A stretch of DNA of 64,000 bases from Scandinavium sp002470465 (GTDB taxonomy: Bacteria > Pseudomonadota > Gammaproteobacteria > Enterobacterales > Enterobacteriaceae), in contig NZ_JBFLVD010000018.1 in NCBI RefSeq assembly GCF_040750395.1, positions 248,001 to 312,000 on the forward strand, in the 5' to 3' direction. The translations under genes were made by a program, and so were the position numbers. Below, one piece after another: positions 7,724-15,519 of this stretch (its first letter is position 1; every line of letters begins with the position of its first letter). Under the pieces are notes generated by a model. The model had not been told where the DNA came from. It did not search any database and worked only from the letters and a program-made list of their open reading frames with translations.

Positions 7724-8463
7724 GCAACTGGCCTTATCCTCGCATTGCCGCCCACCGGGGCGGCGGTAAGCGGGCTCCGGAAAATACCCTGGCAGCGATC
7801 GACGTGGGCGCGCGTTACGGCCACAGGATGATTGAATTTGATGCCAAGCTGTCGAAAGACGGAGAGATTTTCCTGTTGCACGACGATAACCTGGAGCGGA
7901 CCAGCAATGGCTGGGGAGTGGCGGGCGATCTGACGTGGCAAGAGCTGCTGCACGTTGATGCGGGAAGCTGGTTCAGCAGCAAGTTCAAAGGCGAACCGTT
8001 GCCGCTGCTGTCGCAGGTGGCGGAACGCTGTCGCGAGTACGGCATGATGGCGAATATTGAAATCAAGCCGACTACGGGTACCGGCGTGCTGACGGGCAAA
8101 GTGGTTGCGCTGGCGGCGCGTGAGCTGTGGGCAGGTATGACGCCGCCATTGCTGTCATCATTTGAAATCGATGCGCTGGAAGCGGCGCAGGCTGCCGTAC
8201 CAGCGCTGCCGCGGGGGCTGCTGCTCGACGAATGGCGCGATGACTGGCAGGCGTTAACCACGCGGCTGGGCTGCGTCTCGATTCACCTGAATCACAGGCT
8301 ACTGGATGAGGCGCGGGTGAAAATGCTGAAGGCGGCGGGGCTGCATATTCTGGTGTATACCGTTAACCGACCCCAGCGGGCGGCTGAGCTGCTGCGCTGG
8401 GGCGTGGACTGCATTTGCACGGATGTGATTGACGTTATCGGGCCTGATTTCGATTTCAGGTAA
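7720..8463 (+). CDS. ugpQ: Cytoplasmic glycerophosphodiester phosphodiesterase UgpQ
   Basis: 247-residue GDPD-family enzyme that hydrolyses glycerophosphodiesters to glycerol-3-phosphate plus an alcohol, linked to uptake by UgpBAEC. Family landmarks are visible: HRGGGKRAPENT near the N-terminus (catalytic His and metal-binding Glu), IEFDAKLSKDGEIFLLHDDNLERTS (second His), and IEIKPT. There is no signal peptide, so it is cytoplasmic, unlike GlpQ. It ends the ugp operon; only three bases separate its stop from that of the convergent yhhA. Confidence 0.96.
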   Translation: MSNWPYPRIAAHRGGGKRAPENTLAAIDVGARYGHRMIEFDAKLSKDGEIFLLHDDNLERTSNGWGVAGDLTWQELLHVDAGSWFSSKFKGEPLPLLSQVAERCREYGMMANIEIKPTTGTGVLTGKVVALAARELWAGMTPPLLSSFEIDALEAAQAAVPALPRGLLLDEWRDDWQALTTRLGCVSIHLNHRLLDEARVKMLKAAGLHILVYTVNRPQRAAELLRWGVDCICTDVIDVIGPDFDFR

Positions 8464-8466
8464 CGG

Positions 8467-8874
8467 CTAGCGTGACAGCGGCTGTGGATTCGACGGCGTG
8501 CTTAACAGGTCGCCGTTCTGCGTCTGCGGCAGCATGTGCTCCTGCGAACTGCCGAGCGTTTTGTCGCTGTTGCCACCGCTCAGCATTCCGCCGCCGTTGT
8601 TCGGCAGGACCTGCTGGCCCGGCTGCGCATTCACCACGCGCTGCTGATTGTTGTTCATCTGCGTTTGCAGATGCTGCTGCTGAAGCTGAGTCTGGTTCTG
8701 CAACTGCTGGTTGAGCATTCCTTTTTGCTGGATTTGCTGAGACTGCATCTGCGTCTGCATCCGCTGCTGGCTGGGGATGACATATCCGGGCTGATTCGGG
8801 TTATTAGTGGTATTAAATGGCTGTGCTAAAACGGCAAACGGCGCGAGTGCCGCCAGAAAGAGTATCGTTTTCAT
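8467..8874 (-). CDS. yhhA: Q-rich secreted protein YhhA (DUF2756 family)
   Basis: 135 residues with a signal peptide (MKTILFLAALAPFAVLA) and a mature region dominated by Gln, Asn and Met (PSQQRMQTQMQSQQIQQK and similar). The start at 8874 follows a good ribosome-binding site (aggagg on the minus strand); an upstream in-frame ATG at 8931 would spoil the signal peptide. The protein is homologous to E. coli YhhA, a periplasmic protein of unknown function. Low-complexity Gln repeats make length variation between strains likely. Confidence 0.9.
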   Translation of the reverse strand: MKTILFLAALAPFAVLAQPFNTTNNPNQPGYVIPSQQRMQTQMQSQQIQQKGMLNQQLQNQTQLQQQHLQTQMNNNQQRVVNAQPGQQVLPNNGGGMLSGGNSDKTLGSSQEHMLPQTQNGDLLSTPSNPQPLSR

Positions 8875-8995
8875 CTTTTCCTCCTGCCCTTTCGGGGCTC
8901 TCTTAAGTTTACCTCTGTTTCGCCATTGCAATGATTTTTTAGGAATTCTGAACCAGGCTTAAGCGGGAGCAAAACCCTTCACCTGGAGAAGAACA

Positions 8996-10792
8996 ATGAC
9001 AGAAACTCATTTTTGGCGCAGAGCAGCCATCGCAGCTCTGCTGGCAGGAAGCACGTTCAGCGCGGCGGCTACTCCGCCGCCGGTCTCGGCACCTCCCGCA
9101 TCATCCTCCCCGACATCCACGCAATCCACCCCGGCACCGGCCGTTTCCTACGGCGTTGAAGAGGATGTTTTCCATCCGGTACGTGCTCAGAAGGGGATGG
9201 TGGCGTCGGTGGATGCGATGGCGACAAAGGTCGGCGTTGATATTCTGAAAGAGGGCGGTAACGCGGTGGATGCGGCGGTGGCCGTGGGCTACGCGCTGGC
9301 CGTGACGCACCCGCAGGCCGGGAATCTTGGGGGCGGCGGCTTTATGATGCTGCGTACCAAAGACGGTAAAACCACGGCGATCGATTTCCGTGAAATGGCG
9401 CCTGCGCAGGCCACGCGCGATATGTTCCTCGACGATCAGGGCAACCCGGACAGCAAAAAATCGCTGACCTCTCATCTTGCTTCCGGAACGCCGGGCACCG
9501 TTGCGGGCTTCTCGCTGGCGCTGAAAGAGTACGGCACGATGCCGCTTAACAAGGTTGTGCGCCCGGCGATTAAACTCGCGAAAGAGGGCTTTACCGTTAA
9601 CGATGCGCTGGCCGACGATCTGAAAACCTACGGCAGCGAAGTCATCCCGAATCACGAAAACAGTAAAGCCATCTTCTGGAAGGATGGCGAGCCGCTGAAA
9701 AAAGGCGACCGGCTGGTGCAGGCCAATCTGGCAAAAAGCCTTGAGCTGATTGCTGAAAATGGTCCGGATGCGTTTTATAAAGGCACGATTGCCGATCAGA
9801 TTGCCGATGAGATGAAGAAGCACGGCGGACTGATGACCAAAGAGGATCTGGCGAATTACAAAGCCGTGGAGCGTGAGCCTATTAGCGGTGATTACCGTGG
9901 TTACCAGGTTTACTCCATGCCGCCGCCGTCCTCCGGTGGGATCCATATCGTGCAGATCCTCAATATTCTGGAAAACTTCGATATGCAGAAGTACGGCTTC
10001 GGCAGCGCCGATGCAATGCAAATCATGGCCGAAGCGGAGAAGCACGCCTACGCTGACCGTTCGGAATACCTCGGCGATCCGGATTTTGTGAAGGTACCGT
10101 GGCAGGCGCTGACCAGCAAAGCCTATGCGAAGTCCATCGCGCAGGAGATTGACGTCAACAAGGCGAAACCGTCGAGCCAGATCCGTCCGGGCAAGCTGGC
10201 CCCGTATGAAAGTAATCAGACCACGCATTTCTCGGTGGTGGATAAAGACGGTAACGCGGTGGCGGTGACGTACACGCTCAATACGACCTTCGGCACCGGC
10301 ATTGTGGCGGGTAACACCGGCATTCTGATGAATAACGAGATGGACGACTTCTCGGCGAAGCCCGGTGTGCCGAACGTCTACGGGCTGGTGGGCGGCGATG
10401 CCAACGCCGTCGGGCCGAAGAAGCGCCCGCTGTCGTCAATGTCACCGACGATTGTGGTGAAGGACGGCAAAACCTGGCTGGTCACCGGCAGCCCGGGCGG
10501 TAGCCGCATTATCACCACCGTATTGCAAATGGTGGTGAATACTATTGATTTCGGTATGAACGTCGCCGAAGCCACCAACGCGCCGCGCTTCCATCATCAA
10601 TGGCTGCCGGACGAGCTGTGGGTGGAGAAGGGCTTTAGCCCGGATACGCTGAAGCTGCTCGAGGAGAAAGGGCAGAAAGTGGCGGTGAAAGAGGCGATGG
10701 GCAGTACCCAGAGCATAATGGTTGGCCCGGACGGCGCGCTGTATGGCGCATCGGATCCGCGTTCGGTAGATGATTTAACGGCGGGGTATTGA
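8996..10792 (+). CDS. ggt: Periplasmic gamma-glutamyltranspeptidase
   Basis: 598-residue precursor of an Ntn hydrolase that cleaves glutathione and transfers gamma-glutamyl groups in the periplasm. The signal peptide covers about residues 1-25, followed by a Pro/Ser/Thr-rich linker (26-50) longer than I recall for E. coli. The autoprocessing site is Q408|T409 in ESNQTTHFSVVD; T409 becomes the nucleophile of the small subunit. Downstream motifs include PLSSMSPT and GSPGGSRI, the oxyanion-hole glycines. It is monocistronic here, with a ribosome-binding site (ggagaag) ahead of the ATG. Confidence 0.97.
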   Translation: MTETHFWRRAAIAALLAGSTFSAAATPPPVSAPPASSSPTSTQSTPAPAVSYGVEEDVFHPVRAQKGMVASVDAMATKVGVDILKEGGNAVDAAVAVGYALAVTHPQAGNLGGGGFMMLRTKDGKTTAIDFREMAPAQATRDMFLDDQGNPDSKKSLTSHLASGTPGTVAGFSLALKEYGTMPLNKVVRPAIKLAKEGFTVNDALADDLKTYGSEVIPNHENSKAIFWKDGEPLKKGDRLVQANLAKSLELIAENGPDAFYKGTIADQIADEMKKHGGLMTKEDLANYKAVEREPISGDYRGYQVYSMPPPSSGGIHIVQILNILENFDMQKYGFGSADAMQIMAEAEKHAYADRSEYLGDPDFVKVPWQALTSKAYAKSIAQEIDVNKAKPSSQIRPGKLAPYESNQTTHFSVVDKDGNAVAVTYTLNTTFGTGIVAGNTGILMNNEMDDFSAKPGVPNVYGLVGGDANAVGPKKRPLSSMSPTIVVKDGKTWLVTGSPGGSRIITTVLQMVVNTIDFGMNVAEATNAPRFHHQWLPDELWVEKGFSPDTLKLLEEKGQKVAVKEAMGSTQSIMVGPDGALYGASDPRSVDDLTAGY

Positions 10793-10798
10793 GTTTTT

Positions 10799-10876
10799 GC
10801 CGGGTGACGGCTTTGCCTTACCCGGCCTACTGTTCGTGCAATTGTAGGCCCGGTAAGCGAAGCGCCACCGGGCAAT
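10799..10876. repeat. Pair of inverted REP elements between ggt and yhhY
   Basis: Two GC-rich imperfect palindromes lie head to head: 10799-10828 (gccgggtgacgg...ttacccggc) and 10848-10874 (ggcccggtaagcg...ccaccgggc). They fill the gap between the convergent ggt and yhhY stops. This is the usual place for a BIME-type element and may serve as a shared transcription end. Confidence 0.85.
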
Positions 10877-10879
10877 TTC

Positions 10880-11374
10880 TTAAACTGACTTCATCCGTGC
10901 CATATAGTAAGCATCCACGTACTCGCCGTTACGCAGCGCATAATTTTTGCCGGTACCTTCCACCTCGAACCCGAACTTCCGGTATAAGCCCATCGCACCA
11001 GGATTATCGACAAAGACCGTTAATTCAATGCGTTCGACGCGCAGCCAGTTGTCGCACAGGTCCACCATCTCGCGCATCAGCGCGCTGCCGACGCCGCGAT
11101 TCTGGAATTCAGAGGCGATGCTTATCCCAAAAGTCGCTACGTGACTGCGGCGCGGATTTTCCATCACATCCAGCACCAGATGGCCGACCACCCGATCGCC
11201 AATGCAGGCGACCAGCTGTCTCCTGTTCGGTTTGCGCATGACGCGTTCGTGCCACATGTCCATGGACGGATGAGGAATTTGTAGCGTGGAGTGATAGACA
11301 TCATGATGAGTATGCATCTGCTGCAAAGCTTCGGCATCGGCGGCTTCAACGTGGCGAATCACTGTCTCACTCAT
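10880..11374 (-). CDS. yhhY: GNAT-family amino acid N-acyltransferase YhhY (AaaT)
   Basis: 164-residue GNAT acetyltransferase. The acetyl-CoA binding motif appears as FQNRGVGSALMREMVD, followed by ELTVFVDNPGAMGLYRKFGFEVEGTGKNYALRNGEYVDAYYMARM, typical of YhhY. The E. coli protein acetylates amino acids such as phenylalanine and methionine. It is transcribed away from ryhB, with a good ribosome-binding site (aggagatgag). It is a monocistronic neighbour in the same yhhY-ryhB-yhhX arrangement as E. coli. Confidence 0.92.
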   Translation of the reverse strand: MSETVIRHVEAADAEALQQMHTHHDVYHSTLQIPHPSMDMWHERVMRKPNRRQLVACIGDRVVGHLVLDVMENPRRSHVATFGISIASEFQNRGVGSALMREMVDLCDNWLRVERIELTVFVDNPGAMGLYRKFGFEVEGTGKNYALRNGEYVDAYYMARMKSV

Positions 11375-11460
11375 TCCTCATCTCCTTTGGGGTTAGCTAT
11401 CCCTTTAACCCTCTCTGAATCACAAATTTTCGTCAACTGCTGTTTTTTGTGAAAAAGCGC

Positions 11461-11494
11461 TAGACAAGTGCGAATGATAATGATTATTATTGTC
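11461..11494 (+). promoter_or_regulatory. ryhB promoter with overlapping Fur box
   Basis: A 19-bp sequence at 11476-11494 (gataatgattattattgtc) matches the Fur consensus at 16 of 19 positions. It overlaps a likely -10 (tattat, 11485-11490), with a -35-like tagaca at 11461-11466 and an 18-bp spacer. The distance to the first base of RyhB is six nucleotides. Fe-Fur would therefore block ryhB when iron is plentiful, as in E. coli. Confidence 0.88.
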
Positions 11495-11496
11495 AT

Positions 11497-11593
11497 GCGT
11501 TCAGGGAGACCCCTTACGGAGAACCTGAAAGCACGACATTGCTCACATTGCTTCCAGTATTATTTTATAGCCAGCCGGGTGCTGGCTTTTTTT
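11497..11593 (+). ncRNA. ryhB: RyhB iron-responsive small RNA
   Basis: The 5' end (gcgttcagggagacc) and the seed and Hfq region (from gaacctgaaagcacg at 11521 through gcttccagtat at 11560) match E. coli RyhB almost base for base. The terminator hairpin agccagc-cgggt-gctggct is at 11569-11587, with a nine-T tail. RyhB pairs with and represses mRNAs for iron-using proteins when Fur is inactive. The position between yhhY and yhhX is conserved. Differences from E. coli lie in the 5' stem and in the linker before the terminator, which is a few bases longer. Confidence 0.95.
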
Positions 11594-12262
11594 TTAATGG
11601 CTGGCTTCCAGCAAATCTTCTTCGGCAGCCTTCACGGACTCACTCTCTTTATCCGTAATAATATCAATGACATTGCTTGCTGAGCTGGTGGTGGCAGGCC
11701 GAACTTCAGACTGGCCGGTAAATTGACCACCGCGTTTGATGGACAGGTTGTGATAGAGAATGGCGCCGGTGATTTTCCCGTTCTCGTGAATATCAATGGA
11801 GTCGGCATCACATTGCCCAATCACGCGGCCATCAATAACGGCTTCTTTGGCGATAATATTTCCTTCAACGTAGCCGTTGCGCATGACCTTGATGAGTCCG
11901 GTTTTCGATTCGATATTGCCGAGGACTTTGCCGTGAATATAGATCATCCCCGTCGCGCTAATGTTTCCATCAAAACAGACATCGCTGGCAATGACCGTAT
12001 TTCCCTGGGTACTTTCCACGCTTTCAGGCGGTTTGGTCTGCACTGGCGCGGCTTCCGGTAGCGTGACCTTTTCTGTCATTGTTGTTTTTTTGTCTTTTCC
12101 AAACATAGTATTAAGCTCCTTCCTTAAGAAATAACTCACGAACATTAAAAGGGACAACAGGGCCGTCAGCAATGCCGAACGACCCATATTGCTTATCCAT
12201 AAACCAAGAGACATTAGCCAAAAAAATAATGCGGAGTTGAGTAATAGATTGGGTGAATGCAT
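11594..12262 (-). CDS. Membrane-anchored bactofilin (polymer-forming cytoskeletal protein)
   Basis: 222 residues if started at 12262. Two hydrophobic segments (about 8-24 and 29-47) precede a basic linker, then a bactofilin (DUF583) domain at about residues 88-190 with regular beta-helix rungs: VIASDVCFDGNISATGMIYIHGKVLGNIE, then GYVEGNIIAKEAVIDGRVIGQCDADSIDIHENGKITGAILY. The C-terminal tail is acidic. A second ATG at 12106 (MFGKDKK, 170 residues, soluble form) has a much better ribosome-binding site (aaggag) than the upstream one. Bactofilins polymerise and act in cell shape or polar organisation. The stop codon lies in the T tail of RyhB. I know no K-12 counterpart at this locus. Confidence 0.85.
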   Translation of the reverse strand: MHSPNLLLNSALFFWLMSLGLWISNMGRSALLTALLSLLMFVSYFLRKELNTMFGKDKKTTMTEKVTLPEAAPVQTKPPESVESTQGNTVIASDVCFDGNISATGMIYIHGKVLGNIESKTGLIKVMRNGYVEGNIIAKEAVIDGRVIGQCDADSIDIHENGKITGAILYHNLSIKRGGQFTGQSEVRPATTSSASNVIDIITDKESESVKAAEEDLLEASH

Positions 12263-12431
12263 TCTGATTTTCCGCTTTCCTTAGCAGGACATATTCTGTC
12301 CGGATGGTAACACAGTGTCGGGATGAGCAAATTCTGGGATTTTGCAATTGGCGCTCAAAGTTTCTATAACTAGAGCCTTCCCGGGCAGCAAACCGATTTT
12401 TATCGTTAAGCAGTATCAGAAGGAACACATC

Positions 12432-13469
12432 ATGACCCTACACTGCGCATTTATTGGTTTCGGAAAAAGCACCACCCGCTATCACCTTCCTTACGTTCTC
12501 AACCGTAAAAACAGCTGGCACGTGGCGCACATCTATCGCCGCAGCGCGAAGCCGGAAGAGCAGCATCCGCAGTATCAGCATATTCACTTCACAAGCTCCC
12601 TTGACGAAGTTCTGAACGATCCGCAGGTCAAGCTGGTGGTGGTATGTACGCATGCCGACAGCCACTTCGACTACGCGAAACGCGCGCTGGAAGCGGGCAA
12701 AAACGTACTGGTCGAGAAGCCGTTTACCCCGACGCTCGCTGAAGCGAAAGAGCTGTTCGCACTGGCGAAAGCGAAAGGATTGACGATCTCGCCGTATCAA
12801 AACCGCCGCTTTGACTCCTGTTTCCTGACGGCGAAAAAAGTGATTGAGAGCGGCAAGCTCGGCGAACTGGTTGAAATCGAAAGCCACTTTGACATGTATC
12901 GCCCCGTCGCCGAAACGAAGCCCGGACTGCCGCAGGACGGCGCATTTTACGGCCTTGGCGTGCATACGATGGACCAGATAATCTCGCTGTTTGGCCGCCC
13001 GGACCACGTGGCGTACGACATTCGCAGCCTGCGCAATAAAGCCAACCCGGACGATACCTTTGAGGCACAGCTGTTCTATGGCGACCTGAAGGCCATCGTC
13101 AAAACCAGCCATCTGGTGAAAATCGACTACCCGAAATTTATCCTGCACGGCACCAAAGGCTCGTTCGTGAAATACGGCATCGATCAGCAGGAAACCAGCC
13201 TCAAAGCCAATATTATGCCGGGCGAACCGGGCTTTGGCGCCGACGACAGCATTGGACTGCTTGAGTACATGAATGCTGAAGGTGTGTCGGTGCGTGAAGA
13301 GGTTAAACCGGAGGTGGGCGACTATGGTCGCGTGTACGATGCGCTGTACGAGACGCTGAAAAACGGTGCGCCGAATTTCGTCAAGGAATCTGAAGCTCTG
13401 ACCAATCTTGAGATCCTCGAACGGGGCTTTGAACAGGCCAGTCCGGCCACGATAACCCTCGCCAAATAA
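12432..13469 (+). CDS. yhhX: Gfo/Idh/MocA-family oxidoreductase YhhX
   Basis: 345-residue NAD(P)-dependent oxidoreductase. The N-terminal Rossmann fold begins CAFIGFGKSTTRYHLPYVL, followed by VVVCTHADSHFDYAKRALEAGKNVLVEKPFTP with the family EKP motif. The C-terminal part forms the GFO_IDH_MocA_C domain. The start at 12432 follows an aaggaac ribosome-binding site and gives the E. coli length; the frame is open 30 codons further upstream without homology. The substrate is unknown. In E. coli it is expressed near ryhB, but here a bactofilin gene is inserted between them, divergent from yhhX. Confidence 0.94.
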   Translation: MTLHCAFIGFGKSTTRYHLPYVLNRKNSWHVAHIYRRSAKPEEQHPQYQHIHFTSSLDEVLNDPQVKLVVVCTHADSHFDYAKRALEAGKNVLVEKPFTPTLAEAKELFALAKAKGLTISPYQNRRFDSCFLTAKKVIESGKLGELVEIESHFDMYRPVAETKPGLPQDGAFYGLGVHTMDQIISLFGRPDHVAYDIRSLRNKANPDDTFEAQLFYGDLKAIVKTSHLVKIDYPKFILHGTKGSFVKYGIDQQETSLKANIMPGEPGFGADDSIGLLEYMNAEGVSVREEVKPEVGDYGRVYDALYETLKNGAPNFVKESEALTNLEILERGFEQASPATITLAK

Positions 13470-13479
13470 CCGCTGAAGG

Positions 13480-13520
13480 CTCCTCTGCTCTTATTCATAA
13501 ATTTTGAACAGAGGAGTCAA
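13480..13520 (+). terminator. Hairpin between yhhX and yhhW
   Basis: The arms ctcctctg (13480-13487) and cagaggag (13509-13516) form an eight-base stem with an AT-rich loop, followed by tcaatttt. It may be a weak terminator for yhhX or an mRNA-end structure; the T run is short. Confidence 0.5.
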
Positions 13521-13593
13521 TTTTCACCCACTATCATCCCTGCACATTCGAGTCCACACTGTATCCATCGAAACGAAAAAGGACTCAGACATC

Positions 13594-14289
13594 ATGATCT
13601 ACTTACGCAAAGCAAACGAACGTGGCCATGCGAATCACGGCTGGCTGGACTCCTGGCACACTTTCTCTTTTGCTGATTATTACGACCCGAACTTCATGGG
13701 CTTCTCTGCGCTTCGCGTGATTAACGACGACGTGATTGATGCCGGGCAGGGTTTCGGCACCCATCCGCACAAAGACATGGAAATCCTGACTTACGTGCTG
13801 GAAGGCGCCGTTGAACACCAGGACAGCATGGGCAACAAAGAGCAGGTGCCTGCCGGTGAATTCCAGATCATGAGCGCCGGGACGGGGATCCGTCACTCGG
13901 AGTACAACCCGAGCAAAACGGAAAAACTGCACCTGTATCAAATCTGGATCATTCCTGAAGAAACCGGGATCACGCCACGCTACGAGCAGCGCCGCTTTGA
14001 CGCCGATCGGGGCAAACAGCTGGTGCTGTCGCCGGATGCGCGCGACGGTTCGCTGAAGGTGTATCAGGATATGGAGCTGTACCGCTGGGCGCTGGCGAAA
14101 GACGAGCAGTCGGTGCACCAGATTGCCGCTGACCGCCGCGTGTGGATCCAGGTGGTGAAAGGTGAAGTCTCTATCAATGGCACCAAAGCTACCGCCGCAG
14201 ATGGCCTGGCTATCTGGGACGAGCAGGCGCTTTCGGTTCACGCCGACAGCGAAGCGGAAATTCTGCTGTTCGATCTGCCGCCAGTATGA
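13594..14289 (+). CDS. yhhW: Pirin-family quercetin 2,3-dioxygenase YhhW
   Basis: 231-residue bicupin of the pirin family, identical in length to E. coli YhhW. The metal-binding motif is GTHPHKDME with H57 and H59; the remaining ligands are expected in the GTGIRHSEYN stretch. The E. coli enzyme cleaves quercetin in vitro; its physiological role is unclear. The start at 13594 (MIYLRKANERGH) is after an aaaaaggac ribosome-binding site; the 30 extra upstream codons in frame have no homology. Confidence 0.95.
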   Translation: MIYLRKANERGHANHGWLDSWHTFSFADYYDPNFMGFSALRVINDDVIDAGQGFGTHPHKDMEILTYVLEGAVEHQDSMGNKEQVPAGEFQIMSAGTGIRHSEYNPSKTEKLHLYQIWIIPEETGITPRYEQRRFDADRGKQLVLSPDARDGSLKVYQDMELYRWALAKDEQSVHQIAADRRVWIQVVKGEVSINGTKATAADGLAIWDEQALSVHADSEAEILLFDLPPV

Positions 14290-14310
14290 TCCTGATTAAA
14301 TAAATCATCG

Positions 14311-14338
14311 AACCTTCCCGTATTCGCGGGAAGGTTCC
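14311..14338 (+). terminator. Hairpin after yhhW
   Basis: The perfect ten-base arms aaccttcccg and cgggaaggtt (loop tattcg region) lie 22 bases after the yhhW stop. Only a few T follow (ccgtcac), so termination may be weak and some transcription may run toward gntR. Confidence 0.65.
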
Positions 14339-14392
14339 GTCACGTCCATGATAAACTGGCGAAATGTCTCCCCCTTTATCACCCTCTGGACG

Positions 14393-15388
14393 ATGAAAAA
14401 GAAAAGACCCGTACTTCAGGATGTGGCCGATCGCGTCGGCGTGACCAAAATGACGGTCAGCCGTTTTCTGCGTAACCCGGAACAGGTTTCCGTCGCGCTG
14501 CGTGGCAAGATTGCGATTGCCCTTGATGAACTGGGTTACATCCCCAATCGCGCCCCCGATATTCTCTCCAACTCCACCAGCCGTGCGATTGGTGTGCTTC
14601 TCCCGTCCTTAACCAACCAGGTGTTTGCCGAAGTGCTGAAAGGCATCGAAAGCGTAACCGATGCCTACGGCTATCAGGCGATGCTCGCTCACTACGGCTA
14701 TAAGCCGGAAATGGAAGAAGAGCGTCTGGAATCGATGCTCTCGTGGAATATCGACGGCCTGATCCTGTCAGAACGCACCCACACGGCGCGGACCCGTAAG
14801 ATGATTGAAGTTGCCGGTATTCCGGTGGTGGAGCTGATGGACAGTCAGTCGCCGTGCATTGATATCGCCGTCGGATTCGACAACTTTGAAGCCGCCCGCC
14901 AGATGACCGCCACCATTATTTCGCGCGGCCATCGTCATATCGCCTATCTCGGTGCGCGTCTGGATGAACGTACTATCATCAAACAGCAGGGCTACGAACA
15001 GGCGATGCGTGATGCGGGCTTAACGCCTTACAGCGTGATGGTGGAGCAATCCTCGTCCTACTCTTCTGGCATTGAGCTGATGCGCCAGGCGCGCCGTGAG
15101 TACCCGCAGCTCGACGGCATCTTCTGTACGAACGATGACCTTGCAGTAGGGGCTGCCTTCGAATGCCAGCGCCTGGGGCTGAGCATTCCTGGTGACATAG
15201 CGATTGCCGGTTTCCACGGTCACGATATTGGCCAGGTCATGGAGCCTCGTCTCGCCAGCGTCCTGACCCCGCGTGAGCGGATGGGCAGAATTGGCGCCGA
15301 GCGCCTGCTGGCCCGCATCCGGGGTGAAATGGTTACGCCTAAGATGTTAGATTTAGGTTTCACATTGTCACCGGGTGGATCTATTTAA
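14393..15388 (+). CDS. gntR: Gluconate operon repressor GntR (LacI family)
   Basis: 331-residue LacI/GalR regulator. The N-terminal helix-turn-helix is LQDVADRVGVTKMTVSRFLR, followed by the hinge (ILSNSTSRAIGVLLPSL) and a periplasmic-binding-like sensor domain. In E. coli GntR represses gntKU, gntT and edd-eda in the absence of gluconate. The start at 14393 (MKKKRPVLQ) matches the family; a 15-codon upstream extension has no support. Tandem operators lie between this gene and gntK. Confidence 0.96.
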   Translation: MKKKRPVLQDVADRVGVTKMTVSRFLRNPEQVSVALRGKIAIALDELGYIPNRAPDILSNSTSRAIGVLLPSLTNQVFAEVLKGIESVTDAYGYQAMLAHYGYKPEMEEERLESMLSWNIDGLILSERTHTARTRKMIEVAGIPVVELMDSQSPCIDIAVGFDNFEAARQMTATIISRGHRHIAYLGARLDERTIIKQQGYEQAMRDAGLTPYSVMVEQSSSYSSGIELMRQARREYPQLDGIFCTNDDLAVGAAFECQRLGLSIPGDIAIAGFHGHDIGQVMEPRLASVLTPRERMGRIGAERLLARIRGEMVTPKMLDLGFTLSPGGSI

Positions 15389-15397
15389 ACCTGCAAA

Positions 15398-15413
15398 TTT
15401 GAAGTAGATCACA
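15398..15413 (+). promoter_or_regulatory. CRP-cAMP binding site upstream of gntKU
   Basis: tttga-agtaga-tcaca has one perfect and one near-perfect half of the CRP consensus TGTGA-N6-TCACA. It lies about 120 bp upstream of the gntK start. Catabolite control of gntKU by CRP is known in E. coli. Confidence 0.7.
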
Positions 15414-15468
15414 CAACGCGGTTTATCGTCCGGATGGTTATTGCTTCCCCACTGGTCAGGCAGGGCAA

Positions 15469-15494
15469 TGTTACCGATAACAGTTACCCGTAAC
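15469..15494 (+). promoter_or_regulatory. Tandem GntR operators upstream of gntK
   Basis: Two adjacent palindromes are visible: tgtta-ccga-taaca (15469-15482) and gtta-cccg-taac (15483-15494). Both fit the GntR operator type TGTTA-N4-TAACA. They lie just before the gntK ribosome-binding site, so bound GntR would block the promoter or early elongation. Confidence 0.8.
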
Positions 15495-15519
15495 AAAATG
15501 AACTTGTGGGAGCAACGCT

